Of a stretch of 64,000 nucleotides of DNA, positions 54,074 through 63,044 are shown one piece after another. The notes beneath the pieces were generated by a model that had not been told where the DNA came from, did not search any database, and saw nothing but the letters and a program-made list of their open reading frames with translations. A program made the position numbers and the translations under genes. Positions within the stretch are counted from its first letter, which is position 1. Every line of letters begins with the position of its first letter. The DNA lies in the NCBI GenBank assembly GCA_045120135.1, contig JBGVEN010000010.1:248001-312000 (forward strand). The letters are read 5' to 3'. This DNA is from SIG440 sp045120135 (lineage in GTDB: Bacteria > Bacillota > Clostridia > Monoglobales > Monoglobaceae).

Positions 54074-54451
54074 TTATAACTTATTACCGCATTTAGGGCA
54101 ATAAGCAAAATCAGATTCGGCCATATATCCGCAGTTAAAGCATTTTTTTATTTGTGCGTTAGAAAAAGTTGCTGATGCTTCAAGATCTTCTGACGAAATA
54201 ATCACATTTTCTCCGTATTCTATTTTTTTGCCAATCTCCTTATCCAGGTTAAATATTGTTCCGCAATTCAAACATTCGACAATGTATCTTTTCGACCATT
54301 TGAACAACGGAATAAAAAATAATGTAAATGACATATAAGTGCAATACACCCTGTATCTGCAGTAAGCTCTACAGCTCTTACAGATATTCAAGCCATCGGG
54401 GGAATAGTTCAGCTCCTTCTGACCATTGGATATGCCCATTATAAAAAACAT
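54074..54451 (-). CDS. Zinc-ribbon protein with two cysteine clusters
   Basis: 125 residues. An N-terminal CKSCRAYCRYRVYC is followed by a hydrophobic stretch (MSFTLFFIPLF) that may touch the membrane, then CLNCGTIF. A C-terminal zinc ribbon reads CFNCGYMAESDFAYCPKCG. Function unknown. It starts a few bases after the XRE gene stop (TAAAAATG), so the pair is probably translated together. Confidence 0.7.
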   Translation of the reverse strand: MFFIMGISNGQKELNYSPDGLNICKSCRAYCRYRVYCTYMSFTLFFIPLFKWSKRYIVECLNCGTIFNLDKEIGKKIEYGENVIISSEDLEASATFSNAQIKKCFNCGYMAESDFAYCPKCGNKL

Positions 54452-54453
54452 TT

Positions 54454-54690
54454 TTAATCACCACTCTTAGGTTCCTCATTATCTTCAACGGGAACCAATT
54501 CCATAATATCTGAAATTTCACAATTCAGTGCATCGCATACCTTGACCAACACATTTGTATTAACATTACGGTCTGTAAGTAAACTGTATAGCGATGAACG
54601 GCCAATCCCCGCCGCCTCCTGAAATTGAAACTTTTTCATTTTTTTATCTAAAAGCAAGTGTCTGAATTTTCTATACGATACTTTTCTCAT
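54454..54690 (-). CDS. XRE/Cro-type small regulator
   Basis: 78 residues. HTH in KKFQFQEAAGIGRSSLYSLLTDRNVNTNVLVKVCDAL, followed by a typical CEISDIMELVP tail. ATG 54690 has AGGTGA upstream. A longer start is not supported. Related to small regulators of phages and conjugative elements. Confidence 0.85.
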   Translation of the reverse strand: MRKVSYRKFRHLLLDKKMKKFQFQEAAGIGRSSLYSLLTDRNVNTNVLVKVCDALNCEISDIMELVPVEDNEEPKSGD

Positions 54691-54709
54691 CTTAATCACC
54701 TGATATAAA

Positions 54710-54750
54710 AAGATAAGAGCGATTGAATCGTTAAGATACAATCGCCCTTG
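54710..54750 (-). terminator. Terminator after the HU gene
   Basis: AAGAGCGATTG (54715–54725) pairs with CAATCGCCCTT (54739–54749) with G-U pairs, followed by a T-rich tail on the minus strand. Confidence 0.75.
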
Positions 54751-54758
54751 CTTTATGA

Positions 54759-55031
54759 TTATTTAAGCATGTCCTTGAATGCCTTACCAGCTTTGAAAGC
54801 CGGAACCTTGCAAGCTGCGATCTGGATTTTAGCACCTGTCTGAGGATTTTTACCTTCTCTTGCTGCACGTGCCTTACTCTCAAATGTACCGAAGCCTACT
54901 AACTGAACTTTGTCATCAGCTTTAACAGCGTCCTGAACTGTTTCAACGAAAGCATTCAAAACTTTTTCTGCATCTTTCTTTGAAACTTCAGCTTTTTCTG
55001 CAAGTGCTGCAACTAATTCTGTTTTATTCAT
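54759..55031 (-). CDS. HU family DNA-binding protein
   Basis: 90 residues, standard HU length. MNKTELVAALAEKAEVSKKDAEK at the start and GFGTFESKARAAREGKNPQTG at the DNA-binding arm are classical. HU bends DNA and is often carried by conjugative elements, where it may assist recombination or replication. Bases 55032–55208 upstream hold no gene. Confidence 0.95.
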   Translation of the reverse strand: MNKTELVAALAEKAEVSKKDAEKVLNAFVETVQDAVKADDKVQLVGFGTFESKARAAREGKNPQTGAKIQIAACKVPAFKAGKAFKDMLK

Positions 55032-55208
55032 TCATAAACACCTACCCTTCTTCCAAATTCTACAAAATATTATATCACAGAATCACTCTTTCTGCAATAT
55101 AAATTATTTAATAACTAAATACAATTATTCACGATACCATTATAACACATTTCTCTTCGCGTGTCATCGGCACAACTGTGCCAATTTTCTGCCAATTCTG
55201 TGCCGTAT

Positions 55209-55241
55209 AAAAATCCTCCGAGGATTTCTCCCCGGAGGTCT
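55209..55241 (-). terminator. Terminator after the RHS–immunity pair
   Basis: CCTCCG (55216–55221) pairs with CGGAGG (55234–55239). The minus strand continues ATTTTTAT. Confidence 0.75.
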
Positions 55242-55293
55242 TGCTGACACAATGGTCGTGACAATATTAACGTGGTCGCAACAAACGAAATAC

Positions 55294-55845
55294 TTATTTT
55301 ATTACATACTTATAGTACATTTTTGAATAGTTATCGCCGTATGATATTTGGGTTATATCTTTGTATGAAATATCATGTATCTCCTCATCCCATATTCCAT
55401 CCATTCCAATATCTTTAAAGCTAACCTTATCATCGTCTACGGCTACAATTTTCCCCATATAGAATGAGCATCTTTCTAATTGTTGCTCACACTGTACGCA
55501 TATAAAACCATCATATTTTTGCAGTTGTACCAATATTTGCTTTAAAGAATCCATTTCTTTTACATAATCTTGTTTAATTTTATCTTGCAAACCTTCGGAT
55601 ACACATATTTGTTCATTGAAGGAATCACTTTCGTTAGAGTATGCATCAGCGATATCCTTTGTGCGCAGTATGGCATAACCTTCATCATGAAAATCTACTA
55701 TAACTGTCGTTAAAATAAAATCTTCAGATAAATAAATTGGAAAACCCATGGTAGATGTCGTTTCACCATTAAAACATCTATCTATAGTCATTATAAACTT
55801 ATTGTCGATGTGATACTGTATTATTTCTTTCTTTTCAATTATCAT
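55294..55845 (-). CDS. Probable immunity protein for the RHS toxin
   Basis: 183 residues, acidic, with no family I can name. The C-terminal part (GKIVAVDDDKVSFKDIGMDGIWDEE, then ISYKDITQISYG) looks like a small beta-barrel. It starts 9 bases after the RHS stop, with its AAGGTGA overlapping the stop, and is followed by a terminator. That placement directly behind an RHS gene is the basis for calling it the cognate immunity protein. A direct functional motif is not seen. Confidence 0.5.
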   Translation of the reverse strand: MIIEKKEIIQYHIDNKFIMTIDRCFNGETTSTMGFPIYLSEDFILTTVIVDFHDEGYAILRTKDIADAYSNESDSFNEQICVSEGLQDKIKQDYVKEMDSLKQILVQLQKYDGFICVQCEQQLERCSFYMGKIVAVDDDKVSFKDIGMDGIWDEEIHDISYKDITQISYGDNYSKMYYKYVIK

Positions 55846-55854
55846 ATAATCACC

Positions 55855-58800
55855 TTATTTCTTTTTATCCTTTCTTGGAGTTCTTCTTGCATCACCTTTT
55901 TCACCGCCAGCATCTCTTTGTTTTCTTGCTTGTCCCGCTTCGTGTTTTCCTTTGGTACTCGGTCTCGAACCTTTAGTATGTTCTTTATAATACATAATTC
56001 CAGCACCAACGACAGCAGTAACACCAGCAATTATGTACGGAGCCGCCTTATATAACAGTGCGGCACCTGCCGATGCTGTAAGGGCAACTTTTCCAGTAGG
56101 ATCAACATACTTAATCGGATTATTTCTACAATATACATATCTGTTCATATCAAGAGGATTAGATATTTCACCCTCTTCGATATCAAAACTTGTAAATCGA
56201 CCGATTTGTGGATTGTAATATCTTGCACGAAGATAAATCATATCAAGCTCGTCATCGTAATATTCTCCGGCGTATTTTATTGGATTGTCAACAGTTTCAG
56301 TTTCGTTGCGAATTTCACCCCAAGGGGTATATTCGTAAGTATTAACTACTGTTCCTGATTCATTTACAAGACCTACAACATCTCCATGTGCATTATAGAT
56401 GTAATAATACCAACTACCATTTTCTTTTCTTGCAAGAGGCTGATGTCCCCACAGAACCTCATCTGTTATTGCTCCTGTACTATCCGTTTCAGCAACAACA
56501 TTGTTATTAATGTCAATAATGTACTGTTTGTCATTCTTTTGAGTTCTGATACCGTTTGCATCGTACTTATATGTATAGGTATCAATTCCATCCGAATAGC
56601 CTGACATTCTATCCCATTCATCATAGGTATATGTTTTGTCATTATGTGTAACAACTGCTCCGGTTGCATTATAGGTAAATGTGTCTGTAACCTGACCATT
56701 CAACTTAATTTCTTTAAGCTGATATTTTGTATCATACACATAGTCTTTTACATCACCATTTGAATATGTTTCTTTTGTTCTGTTATTCAAAGCATCGTAC
56801 TCATATGTTACTGACGAGCCATCGCTATATGTTACAGACAGAAGCCTGTCCAAACTATCGTAGGTATATGTTGTCTCTGCACCATTTCTTGTTTCTGAAA
56901 CAACATTGCCATTTGCATCGTATTCATACAACAAGGTATTTATTGTAGTTGTGCCTTTAGTTGTAGTCATGCTTGTTACACGATTTATATTATCATAATT
57001 ATAGGTTGTTTTCAAGCCATTCGGATAAGTTATTGACTTAACATAACCCGTATCATAATAATCATAATCAAAGTTTTTGTTATCAGAAACGATAGTGTCA
57101 AGATTTCCATTTGCAGTATAAGTATAATTTTCAAGTCTTTCAGATGGCATTAAGCCCTGAACAACCTTGCCTATACTGTTATACCCATAGCTTATATAAT
57201 GTGCCTCGTTTTGCAACTTCACACTTATATCACCAAAATAGTTATGTCCATAACGAATTGTCGGTGTATTACCATCTGTTGATGCTGCAGCAATTTCTCC
57301 AAATTGGTCGTATCTTCTATGAATCTGACTTTCTCCACTTGTCAGTATAACAGGATGGTCAAGTTCGTCATAGATAAACGAGAATGAGTTCTCGCCTTCA
57401 TTGATTTGCGTTGTTCTACCTTTGTTGTCTGCCACATATCCATCAGAATCAACCATTCGTCTATCATAGTTGAAAAACCTCATTCTCATATCTCCTTTTT
57501 CATTACGATATGAGATTCTCGCTGATCTTTCATCTCCCTCGTCATCATATATTTTCTCGAAGGTTGGTGTATTAAAGGTTGAATAAGTTGATGTTGCTTT
57601 TACTCCATTTGGCAACACCGTTTCTCTCAAGCGATTCGCTGCATCATAGAGGTATGTTGTATTGTTACCCTTTGGATTTGAGTATGAAATCACATTATTG
57701 TTTAAATCATACTCATATACTTCTGTTAAAGTTTCTGATGCAGAATTGCTTGGATATGCTGTTTGTGTGATAACATTTCCATGGTTATCAAAGACCTGCG
57801 TTAAAAGCAATCTATCAGCACTTTCTGTTGCTCCATCGAGTTTCAATGTTGAAGTGTTTGCAACTGAATCATAACTGTACTGATATACATTGCTTTCACT
57901 GTCGGTTACACTGACAGGTCTGTCAAATCCATCATATGAATATAAAGCGACATTTCCAATGCTATCTACAGTTTTTATAAGTCGGTCATAGTTATCGTGG
58001 TAATATTTTGTGGCAGGTCGTATATAAATCATACTTGCATCGCCATCTTTAAAATATCCCTGCTGATTAACTTTTAGATTTCCAACAGCATCGTAAAGGT
58101 TCGCTTCATATCCGTATGGTACCGCAGCACTTTCATCTGTATACCAAATGTATTTGTAGATTTTCTCTGCGGAATATACAGGATTCCCCTCTGAATAACC
58201 TTCAAACAATGCATTCTTTTGATATGTGTGTTTTTCAACTGTGAAAAATGTTCTTCCATCAAGATATTGTGTAAGTGGCGAAACTATCTGATCTACTTTT
58301 CCGTCGGAGTAATATGTATAATCCGTGTACGAAGCATCAGGAAGAACTTCTCTCAATACATCACCGGTTATGTAATCATAAGCATATCCGGTCTGCGAAT
58401 TACCATCTTCATATTGCTGTGTGATTAATGTTGGATATAAGCCATAATTATCGTATGAATATGTGGTTACAGCATCCCCGCCCATAAGATTGTGGAATCT
58501 CATAGGATCATCCTGAGTTGTTTTGGTTAAAAGACCGGGATATGTCGCATTTTCATAATAATATTGAATCTTTTCTCCAACAGCATTTTTACTTTCTGTT
58601 AAAACACCATTTGTTCCGTAGGTATATGTTTCACTCACCTGCGGTTCATCGACATTATTATAAAAGCGTTTTTCGGTAACAAGATGATACGTATCGTTAT
58701 AACTATATGATGTTGTGTATTTTTCAACCAGAGACTCGTTGTTTTTTATACTTGCATCAATCTCTTTTGTCTCTGATGCCAATCCACCCCAATCATTATA

Positions 58801-61137
58801 CGAATACAGCAGATAGGTTTCTTTTGAGTTCCCACCTTCTGTAACTGTGTTTTTGATTTGAGTTGGAGAGTTTTTAAAGGTACTGTGGTTCGTGTAATCA
58901 GATGTAATTGTTACGCCGCCTGAACTGCTCGACTGCTTAACAACTGCACAGTTACTAAAAGTGATAGACTCTGTTGCCTTACCAGCTTTGGTAACTGTCC
59001 ACAGTTCATTCAATGTTGTTTCATCATCAAAGTTATAATTTGGATAACCTGTTTCATTATTAAATGAATTTCCATTGTATGTTCCGCCATAGGTGTAGTT
59101 TACAACACCAACTTCGCCTGTGAATACACCTGTAGTAGAACCTGCCGGAGCATACATATATTTATCGTATTTTTTCTTTACTCTCAATGTGTCATAATAT
59201 CCGTCATCGCCAAGATGCTTACGAACAGTTTCATATTCATATATTTTTATTCTATCCTTATAGTGAATACTGTTCAATACAGGCTTATTATGAGGCTTAT
59301 CATTGCTCGACTGTGTTTTTGTGTCATATCTCATGTATAGCGGAAGCCATGTTTGATTTCCTGTTGAATCAATAGTTGAACCTCCGTCATATGTATAATA
59401 CACTTTCACCCCATCTTCGCCTTCAGTGTCACTGTTGGCGAGATACCAATATAATCTCTGTTCAGCATGATCCTGATATGCCATAGTATACTCTATTTTA
59501 GTCTTATTGTATGTAAGAACTCTGTTTGAAGAACTATCAGGAGATGATACTGTTAATGTAACTGCTCCTGCCTCATTCAACGAATCTATGCCACCAGTAT
59601 AGTTAAATGTAACTGTTCTTCCCACCGAATCGGTTATCTTTGAAATAAGAGGTTTGGGTTCATCAAGACTAACAGTATCAATATACATATATTTTGCATA
59701 TTCGGGTGTTATTTTAATTTGGATATACCTGATTGCACTTGACATTGCAAATTGGTCAGTAAAATCAACCCAATTCTCTGTATCATAGTCTGTAATCCAT
59801 ATTGTTTCAGAATCTTCGATGTTATAGGCTGTATCATAACCTATTATTTCAACCTTTATGTCATCGCCGTACTGGCTCTTGAATCTCATACCGAAATCAT
59901 AGTATGTCAAAGGTTTAATCTGAATCGGTTGCGACAATATATAACTGTCGCCATTCTCGTTATTTCGTCTGAAATACATTACATATCCGTCATTACTTCC
60001 AATGTCTGTCTCTTCCAACTGTATTGCATCATATGTACCATTAGAAGCAGTAGATGTAAACCACATATCCTCATCAAATTCGTCACCATCTATTTCTATT
60101 TCGCGATACGCAAAGTTACCTTGCGGAACACGGTTTGTTATAGAGTGAAGTTCATGTTCAAATTTGATTGTATTTCCAAATCTATCGACAATACCGATAA
60201 GCCTGCCATCTTCTGCAAAGTATTGCTTTGTTTTATCTGCATCGGTTAAAGAATAATACGATGTAACTTGTCCGTTAGAATAACTTTTATCGTTTCTGTT
60301 GAACTGAATATCTTTATTATAGTAGCCTTTGAGGTTACTATCAGTTGTATCAGATGTGAATTGAACTTGATATACTTCACCATTTCCTGAGTGATAATAT
60401 AATTCAGTTTCTTCATCATAATAATATGTATCTACTACTTCTTGAGGAATATATTCAGTTTCAACCTGCACAGATGGGAAACTAAAACTCCATCCCATAC
60501 CTAAATTATATCTGTCAATCTGATATGTAGAATAATCATTGACAAGCTTATTAGTTAAATATCCATTACTGTTTGGTAAAATCATCAGGCTTGCATTTCC
60601 AACTGAAGAAGCAACTGATTGATATGTCCTACCTATACGCAAATCTAGTCCGTTTCTTCCATCAAGAACGAGATCTTCAAAATTTAATGTGAGTTCACCG
60701 GAGTAATCTGATATATTTTCTTCCAAGAAACTGTTATACGAAAATTTCGGTTCATTTGCACCATTACCAATTTTAGGTGCAGTTATTGTATTGAAACTCG
60801 TTAGTAGATTTGCGTTAAATACAAAATTTGTTGAAGTAATTGCCGGAATAGCAGAGCGCGTTTTCTCAACTTCTAAAGCCGCCTTTGCAGCATTATTTGT
60901 ACCATACGCCAATTGTTCTTTATTTGTAATAATATCAGGTATATCAGGTTCTTTTACAGCAGATATACCTGACTGACTATCATCATTAAATGTTACTTCA
61001 CTTATTTTTGTAATATCTTTCGCTGCTGAAGCTCCATAGGAAGTTATATCACCATGTTCGACTTCTGCAGCAAAGGACACATTGACCATTGACATAAGCA
61101 TCGTAAAAACCAAAACCATAGAAATTATCTTTTTCAT
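55855..61137 (-). CDS. Secreted RHS-repeat protein, putative polymorphic toxin
   Basis: 1,760 residues from ATG 61137 (GGAG 7 bases upstream). Signal peptide 1–24 (ending NVSFAAE). Next are an N-terminal region to about 340 and a carbohydrate-binding-like beta-sandwich insert (about 340–500, FAYREIEIDGD to YIDTVSLDEP). Many YD repeats follow (about 800–1590, such as YTYDSLDRLLSVTYSDGSSVTYEYDALNN in pieces), then the RHS core (ARYYNPQIGRFTSFD, DPTGK ending near 1683). Only 77 residues follow: a hydrophobic segment and a very basic tail (KGKHEAGQARKQRDAGG). This is short for a toxin domain. Export and contact-dependent antagonism are inferred. The next gene is a likely immunity protein. Confidence 0.88.
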   Translation of the reverse strand: MKKIISMVLVFTMLMSMVNVSFAAEVEHGDITSYGASAAKDITKISEVTFNDDSQSGISAVKEPDIPDIITNKEQLAYGTNNAAKAALEVEKTRSAIPAITSTNFVFNANLLTSFNTITAPKIGNGANEPKFSYNSFLEENISDYSGELTLNFEDLVLDGRNGLDLRIGRTYQSVASSVGNASLMILPNSNGYLTNKLVNDYSTYQIDRYNLGMGWSFSFPSVQVETEYIPQEVVDTYYYDEETELYYHSGNGEVYQVQFTSDTTDSNLKGYYNKDIQFNRNDKSYSNGQVTSYYSLTDADKTKQYFAEDGRLIGIVDRFGNTIKFEHELHSITNRVPQGNFAYREIEIDGDEFDEDMWFTSTASNGTYDAIQLEETDIGSNDGYVMYFRRNNENGDSYILSQPIQIKPLTYYDFGMRFKSQYGDDIKVEIIGYDTAYNIEDSETIWITDYDTENWVDFTDQFAMSSAIRYIQIKITPEYAKYMYIDTVSLDEPKPLISKITDSVGRTVTFNYTGGIDSLNEAGAVTLTVSSPDSSSNRVLTYNKTKIEYTMAYQDHAEQRLYWYLANSDTEGEDGVKVYYTYDGGSTIDSTGNQTWLPLYMRYDTKTQSSNDKPHNKPVLNSIHYKDRIKIYEYETVRKHLGDDGYYDTLRVKKKYDKYMYAPAGSTTGVFTGEVGVVNYTYGGTYNGNSFNNETGYPNYNFDDETTLNELWTVTKAGKATESITFSNCAVVKQSSSSGGVTITSDYTNHSTFKNSPTQIKNTVTEGGNSKETYLLYSYNDWGGLASETKEIDASIKNNESLVEKYTTSYSYNDTYHLVTEKRFYNNVDEPQVSETYTYGTNGVLTESKNAVGEKIQYYYENATYPGLLTKTTQDDPMRFHNLMGGDAVTTYSYDNYGLYPTLITQQYEDGNSQTGYAYDYITGDVLREVLPDASYTDYTYYSDGKVDQIVSPLTQYLDGRTFFTVEKHTYQKNALFEGYSEGNPVYSAEKIYKYIWYTDESAAVPYGYEANLYDAVGNLKVNQQGYFKDGDASMIYIRPATKYYHDNYDRLIKTVDSIGNVALYSYDGFDRPVSVTDSESNVYQYSYDSVANTSTLKLDGATESADRLLLTQVFDNHGNVITQTAYPSNSASETLTEVYEYDLNNNVISYSNPKGNNTTYLYDAANRLRETVLPNGVKATSTYSTFNTPTFEKIYDDEGDERSARISYRNEKGDMRMRFFNYDRRMVDSDGYVADNKGRTTQINEGENSFSFIYDELDHPVILTSGESQIHRRYDQFGEIAAASTDGNTPTIRYGHNYFGDISVKLQNEAHYISYGYNSIGKVVQGLMPSERLENYTYTANGNLDTIVSDNKNFDYDYYDTGYVKSITYPNGLKTTYNYDNINRVTSMTTTKGTTTINTLLYEYDANGNVVSETRNGAETTYTYDSLDRLLSVTYSDGSSVTYEYDALNNRTKETYSNGDVKDYVYDTKYQLKEIKLNGQVTDTFTYNATGAVVTHNDKTYTYDEWDRMSGYSDGIDTYTYKYDANGIRTQKNDKQYIIDINNNVVAETDSTGAITDEVLWGHQPLARKENGSWYYYIYNAHGDVVGLVNESGTVVNTYEYTPWGEIRNETETVDNPIKYAGEYYDDELDMIYLRARYYNPQIGRFTSFDIEEGEISNPLDMNRYVYCRNNPIKYVDPTGKVALTASAGAALLYKAAPYIIAGVTAVVGAGIMYYKEHTKGSRPSTKGKHEAGQARKQRDAGGEKGDARRTPRKDKKK

Positions 61138-61183
61138 ACACATTCTCCTTTGCCACATTTAATCGTTTTATCAAATTGAAATT

Positions 61184-61236
61184 AAAAAGGCATAAGCAGT
61201 CAGCAGCCTTCTTTGACTGCCATTCCTACTTATGCC
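61184..61236 (-). terminator. Attenuator terminator in the RHS leader
   Basis: GGCATAA pairs with TTATGCC and GCAGTC with GACTGC around a small bulge, followed by TTTTT on the minus strand. The 5' arm contains the last codons and stop of the leader peptide, and the RHS start lies 47 bases downstream. Confidence 0.85.
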
Positions 61237-61258
61237 GTAAATAAACTGGTTCCCTCAT
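61226..61258 (-). CDS. Leader peptide MREPVYLRHK before the RHS gene
   Basis: Ten codons and TAG, with AGGAGG 7 bases before the ATG at 61258. The CGG CAT AAG TAG end forms part of the 5' arm of the following terminator, so a ribosome at the stop would block hairpin formation. A regulatory leader peptide is the natural reading. The peptide itself probably has no function. Confidence 0.7.
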   Translation of the reverse strand: MREPVYLRHK

Positions 61259-61325
61259 AAAGATGCCTCCTATTCACCTGTAACAGTTCTTATACCTACA
61301 ACCACCTTTTAAAAAACTTTGTTTT

Positions 61326-61354
61326 ATTATAACATAAATCTATCCTTTTTTCAA
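61326..61354 (-). promoter_or_regulatory. Promoter of the RHS gene
   Basis: TTGAAA (61349–61354), 17 bp and TATAAT (61326–61331) on the minus strand, about 65 bases before the leader peptide. Confidence 0.8.
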
Positions 61355-61395
61355 CATATCTGGTAAAAAATACATATTTTATTACATATTTACAA

Positions 61396-61428
61396 GAAAA
61401 GGGACCTGTGCGCTATGCACAAGTCCCA
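61396..61428 (-). terminator. Terminator after the small-gene operon
   Basis: GGGAC (61401–61405) pairs with GTCCC (61423–61427), with inner TGTGC/GCACA pairs, followed by TTTT on the minus strand. It insulates the RHS promoter from upstream transcription. Confidence 0.8.
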
Positions 61429-61434
61429 AAGTCA

Positions 61435-61767
61435 TTATAGATTATTAATTTTTTCAAGAAGTTCTTCCTTGGTACAATCAAAAGGAAGCTCAAACCAACG
61501 ATAAAGTTTTTCTTGCTCTGCCCTGCCATCTTTCATAACGATATTAACGACTTCTACCAGAACAACAATATGGTCATTTTCCATAACCTCACTGATATCG
61601 TCAAGTGCAAAACTCCAAAAAGCACCTTCTCCAAACTCTTTGTCCATAATTTTTTCAACTTCTTCAAGTTGATTATCGGCCTTTAAGCAATAATAATTGT
61701 TTGTAACAAGTTCTAAATATTGCTGTGCCGTAAGTAATCCATTATATTTTATTACATCTTTTGTCAT
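61435..61767 (-). CDS. Uncharacterised element protein, 110 residues
   Basis: An acidic protein with a helical start (LLTAQQYLELVTNNYYCLK) and a beta-rich centre (HIVVLVEVVNIV). No recognised family. ATG has GGAGGG upstream. Last gene of a run of five minus-strand genes, ending at a terminator. Confidence 0.65.
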   Translation of the reverse strand: MTKDVIKYNGLLTAQQYLELVTNNYYCLKADNQLEEVEKIMDKEFGEGAFWSFALDDISEVMENDHIVVLVEVVNIVMKDGRAEQEKLYRWFELPFDCTKEELLEKINNL

Positions 61768-61785
61768 ACTTTTCCCTCCTATGTA

Positions 61786-61986
61786 TTACGCGATAACATA
61801 ATCACAATCAAAATGAATGTCATCAATTTTTCCATTTGCTTTCTTGATTTCAAATGAACCTCTGAATTTGGAATCACTACAGTATTCTCTTGCAAGGTCT
61901 GCAGCTTCATCTTCATCAAATGCACATATTAAAATCGTGAAATTCTCTATTTCGTTGTATCCAACAAATAAGTTTGTAAATCTCAT
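61786..61986 (-). CDS. Uncharacterised element protein, 66 residues
   Basis: A small acidic protein (LFVGYNEIENFTILICAFDEDEAADLAREYC) with an alternating strand-helix pattern. Start ATG follows AGGAGG. It lies 8 bases after the zinc-binding gene and 18 bases before the next. No family recognised. Confidence 0.65.
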   Translation of the reverse strand: MRFTNLFVGYNEIENFTILICAFDEDEAADLAREYCSDSKFRGSFEIKKANGKIDDIHFDCDYVIA

Positions 61987-61994
61987 AATTCCTC

Positions 61995-62456
61995 CTAAAA
62001 TGGTAAATCGTCTTCCTTGAAAAACTCATTATTCAATAGTTTTAGTAAAGTATCCTTTGTGCCATGTTTTTTTGCATACCTACTAACTGCAGGGATTGCA
62101 TAGTCGGCATACTCCTGACAAACTTCACATTCAAAGCTTTTTCCAACACATCCATCACCACGACGGTATGTAACTGGCATATACGAAAGATATCCGCATC
62201 CGCATTGAGCACAATGTCTGTACTTACCGGACATAATCTTTTCATAAAAGTCTAAAGCCTCGTCCTGTAATAGTTTAATAAGTTTCTTTAATTTGCGTCT
62301 GTAGAAAACGATTAAAAATTTTCCGTCGTCGTTTTCAAAGTACAACGGAGCAATTTTCTTTTGGTTTTCTACAACTACTTTCATAAAACTGTGATACTTG
62401 TCAAACCGTTCTACCTTAGGATTGTAAAAAGCACATATGATTTCATTTTTTCTCAT
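61995..62456 (-). CDS. Uncharacterised protein with a zinc-binding cysteine cluster
   Basis: 153 residues from ATG 62456 (CAGGAGG 5 bases upstream). CAQCGCGYLSY and later FECEVCQEY form a likely zinc ribbon near residues 79–117. The N-terminal half is basic. Probably nucleic acid binding. Family not recognised. Confidence 0.65.
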   Translation of the reverse strand: MRKNEIICAFYNPKVERFDKYHSFMKVVVENQKKIAPLYFENDDGKFLIVFYRRKLKKLIKLLQDEALDFYEKIMSGKYRHCAQCGCGYLSYMPVTYRRGDGCVGKSFECEVCQEYADYAIPAVSRYAKKHGTKDTLLKLLNNEFFKEDDLPF

Positions 62457-62470
62457 AACGTCCTCCTGAA

Positions 62471-63031
62471 TCAAGTATTGTAGCCTGATGCATACAATTC
62501 TCCGAGTCTTTCTTCCCAGTTGATATCGTCCTTCAGAAATCCTTTAACAGCTTCCTTAATTCTAAGCGATGCCATGTACTTATCTGCTGGAATATCTGCA
62601 TCTTTCATGTCCCATACACAAGGTACATAAAAACAAACCATTAGGCATTCGTCTTCAATGTCCTTATGTGGTTTGTCCTCATCATCGAAAAGAAATTCTC
62701 CGACAATATCGGTATGATATGAAGCATAAACGCTATCGTTTTGAAAATGAGTTTCCTCACTGTCATCAACGACAATATCATGTAAAAGCACCGGATTTAA
62801 CGCATGAATAACTATACTCTGCAATGTTCTTTCATCAGGAGTTATCTCCAGTTCCTTACAGATGTGGTCAAAGTCTTTATCGCTTACCTTGTTATTTTTA
62901 ATGTCTTGGGCAAGTTTTTCAGAAAGTTCTATTTCATAGCTGTCAAATAAATACTTTATTGTTTTGTAGGGATCAAAGTCCTCTCTTGTAAACATTGCGC
63001 CTTGCTGATATATTCCATATTCTCTTACCAT
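62471..63031 (-). CDS. Uncharacterised element protein, 186 residues
   Basis: An acidic protein beginning VREYGIYQQGAMFTREDF, with a middle segment DDSEETHFQNDS and ending NWEERLGELYASGY. ATG 63031 has AGGAGG upstream and is preferred to an earlier in-frame start inside the preceding gene. No family recognised. Confidence 0.65.
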   Translation of the reverse strand: MVREYGIYQQGAMFTREDFDPYKTIKYLFDSYEIELSEKLAQDIKNNKVSDKDFDHICKELEITPDERTLQSIVIHALNPVLLHDIVVDDSEETHFQNDSVYASYHTDIVGEFLFDDEDKPHKDIEDECLMVCFYVPCVWDMKDADIPADKYMASLRIKEAVKGFLKDDINWEERLGELYASGYNT

Positions 63032-63044
63032 AAATAATTCCTCC

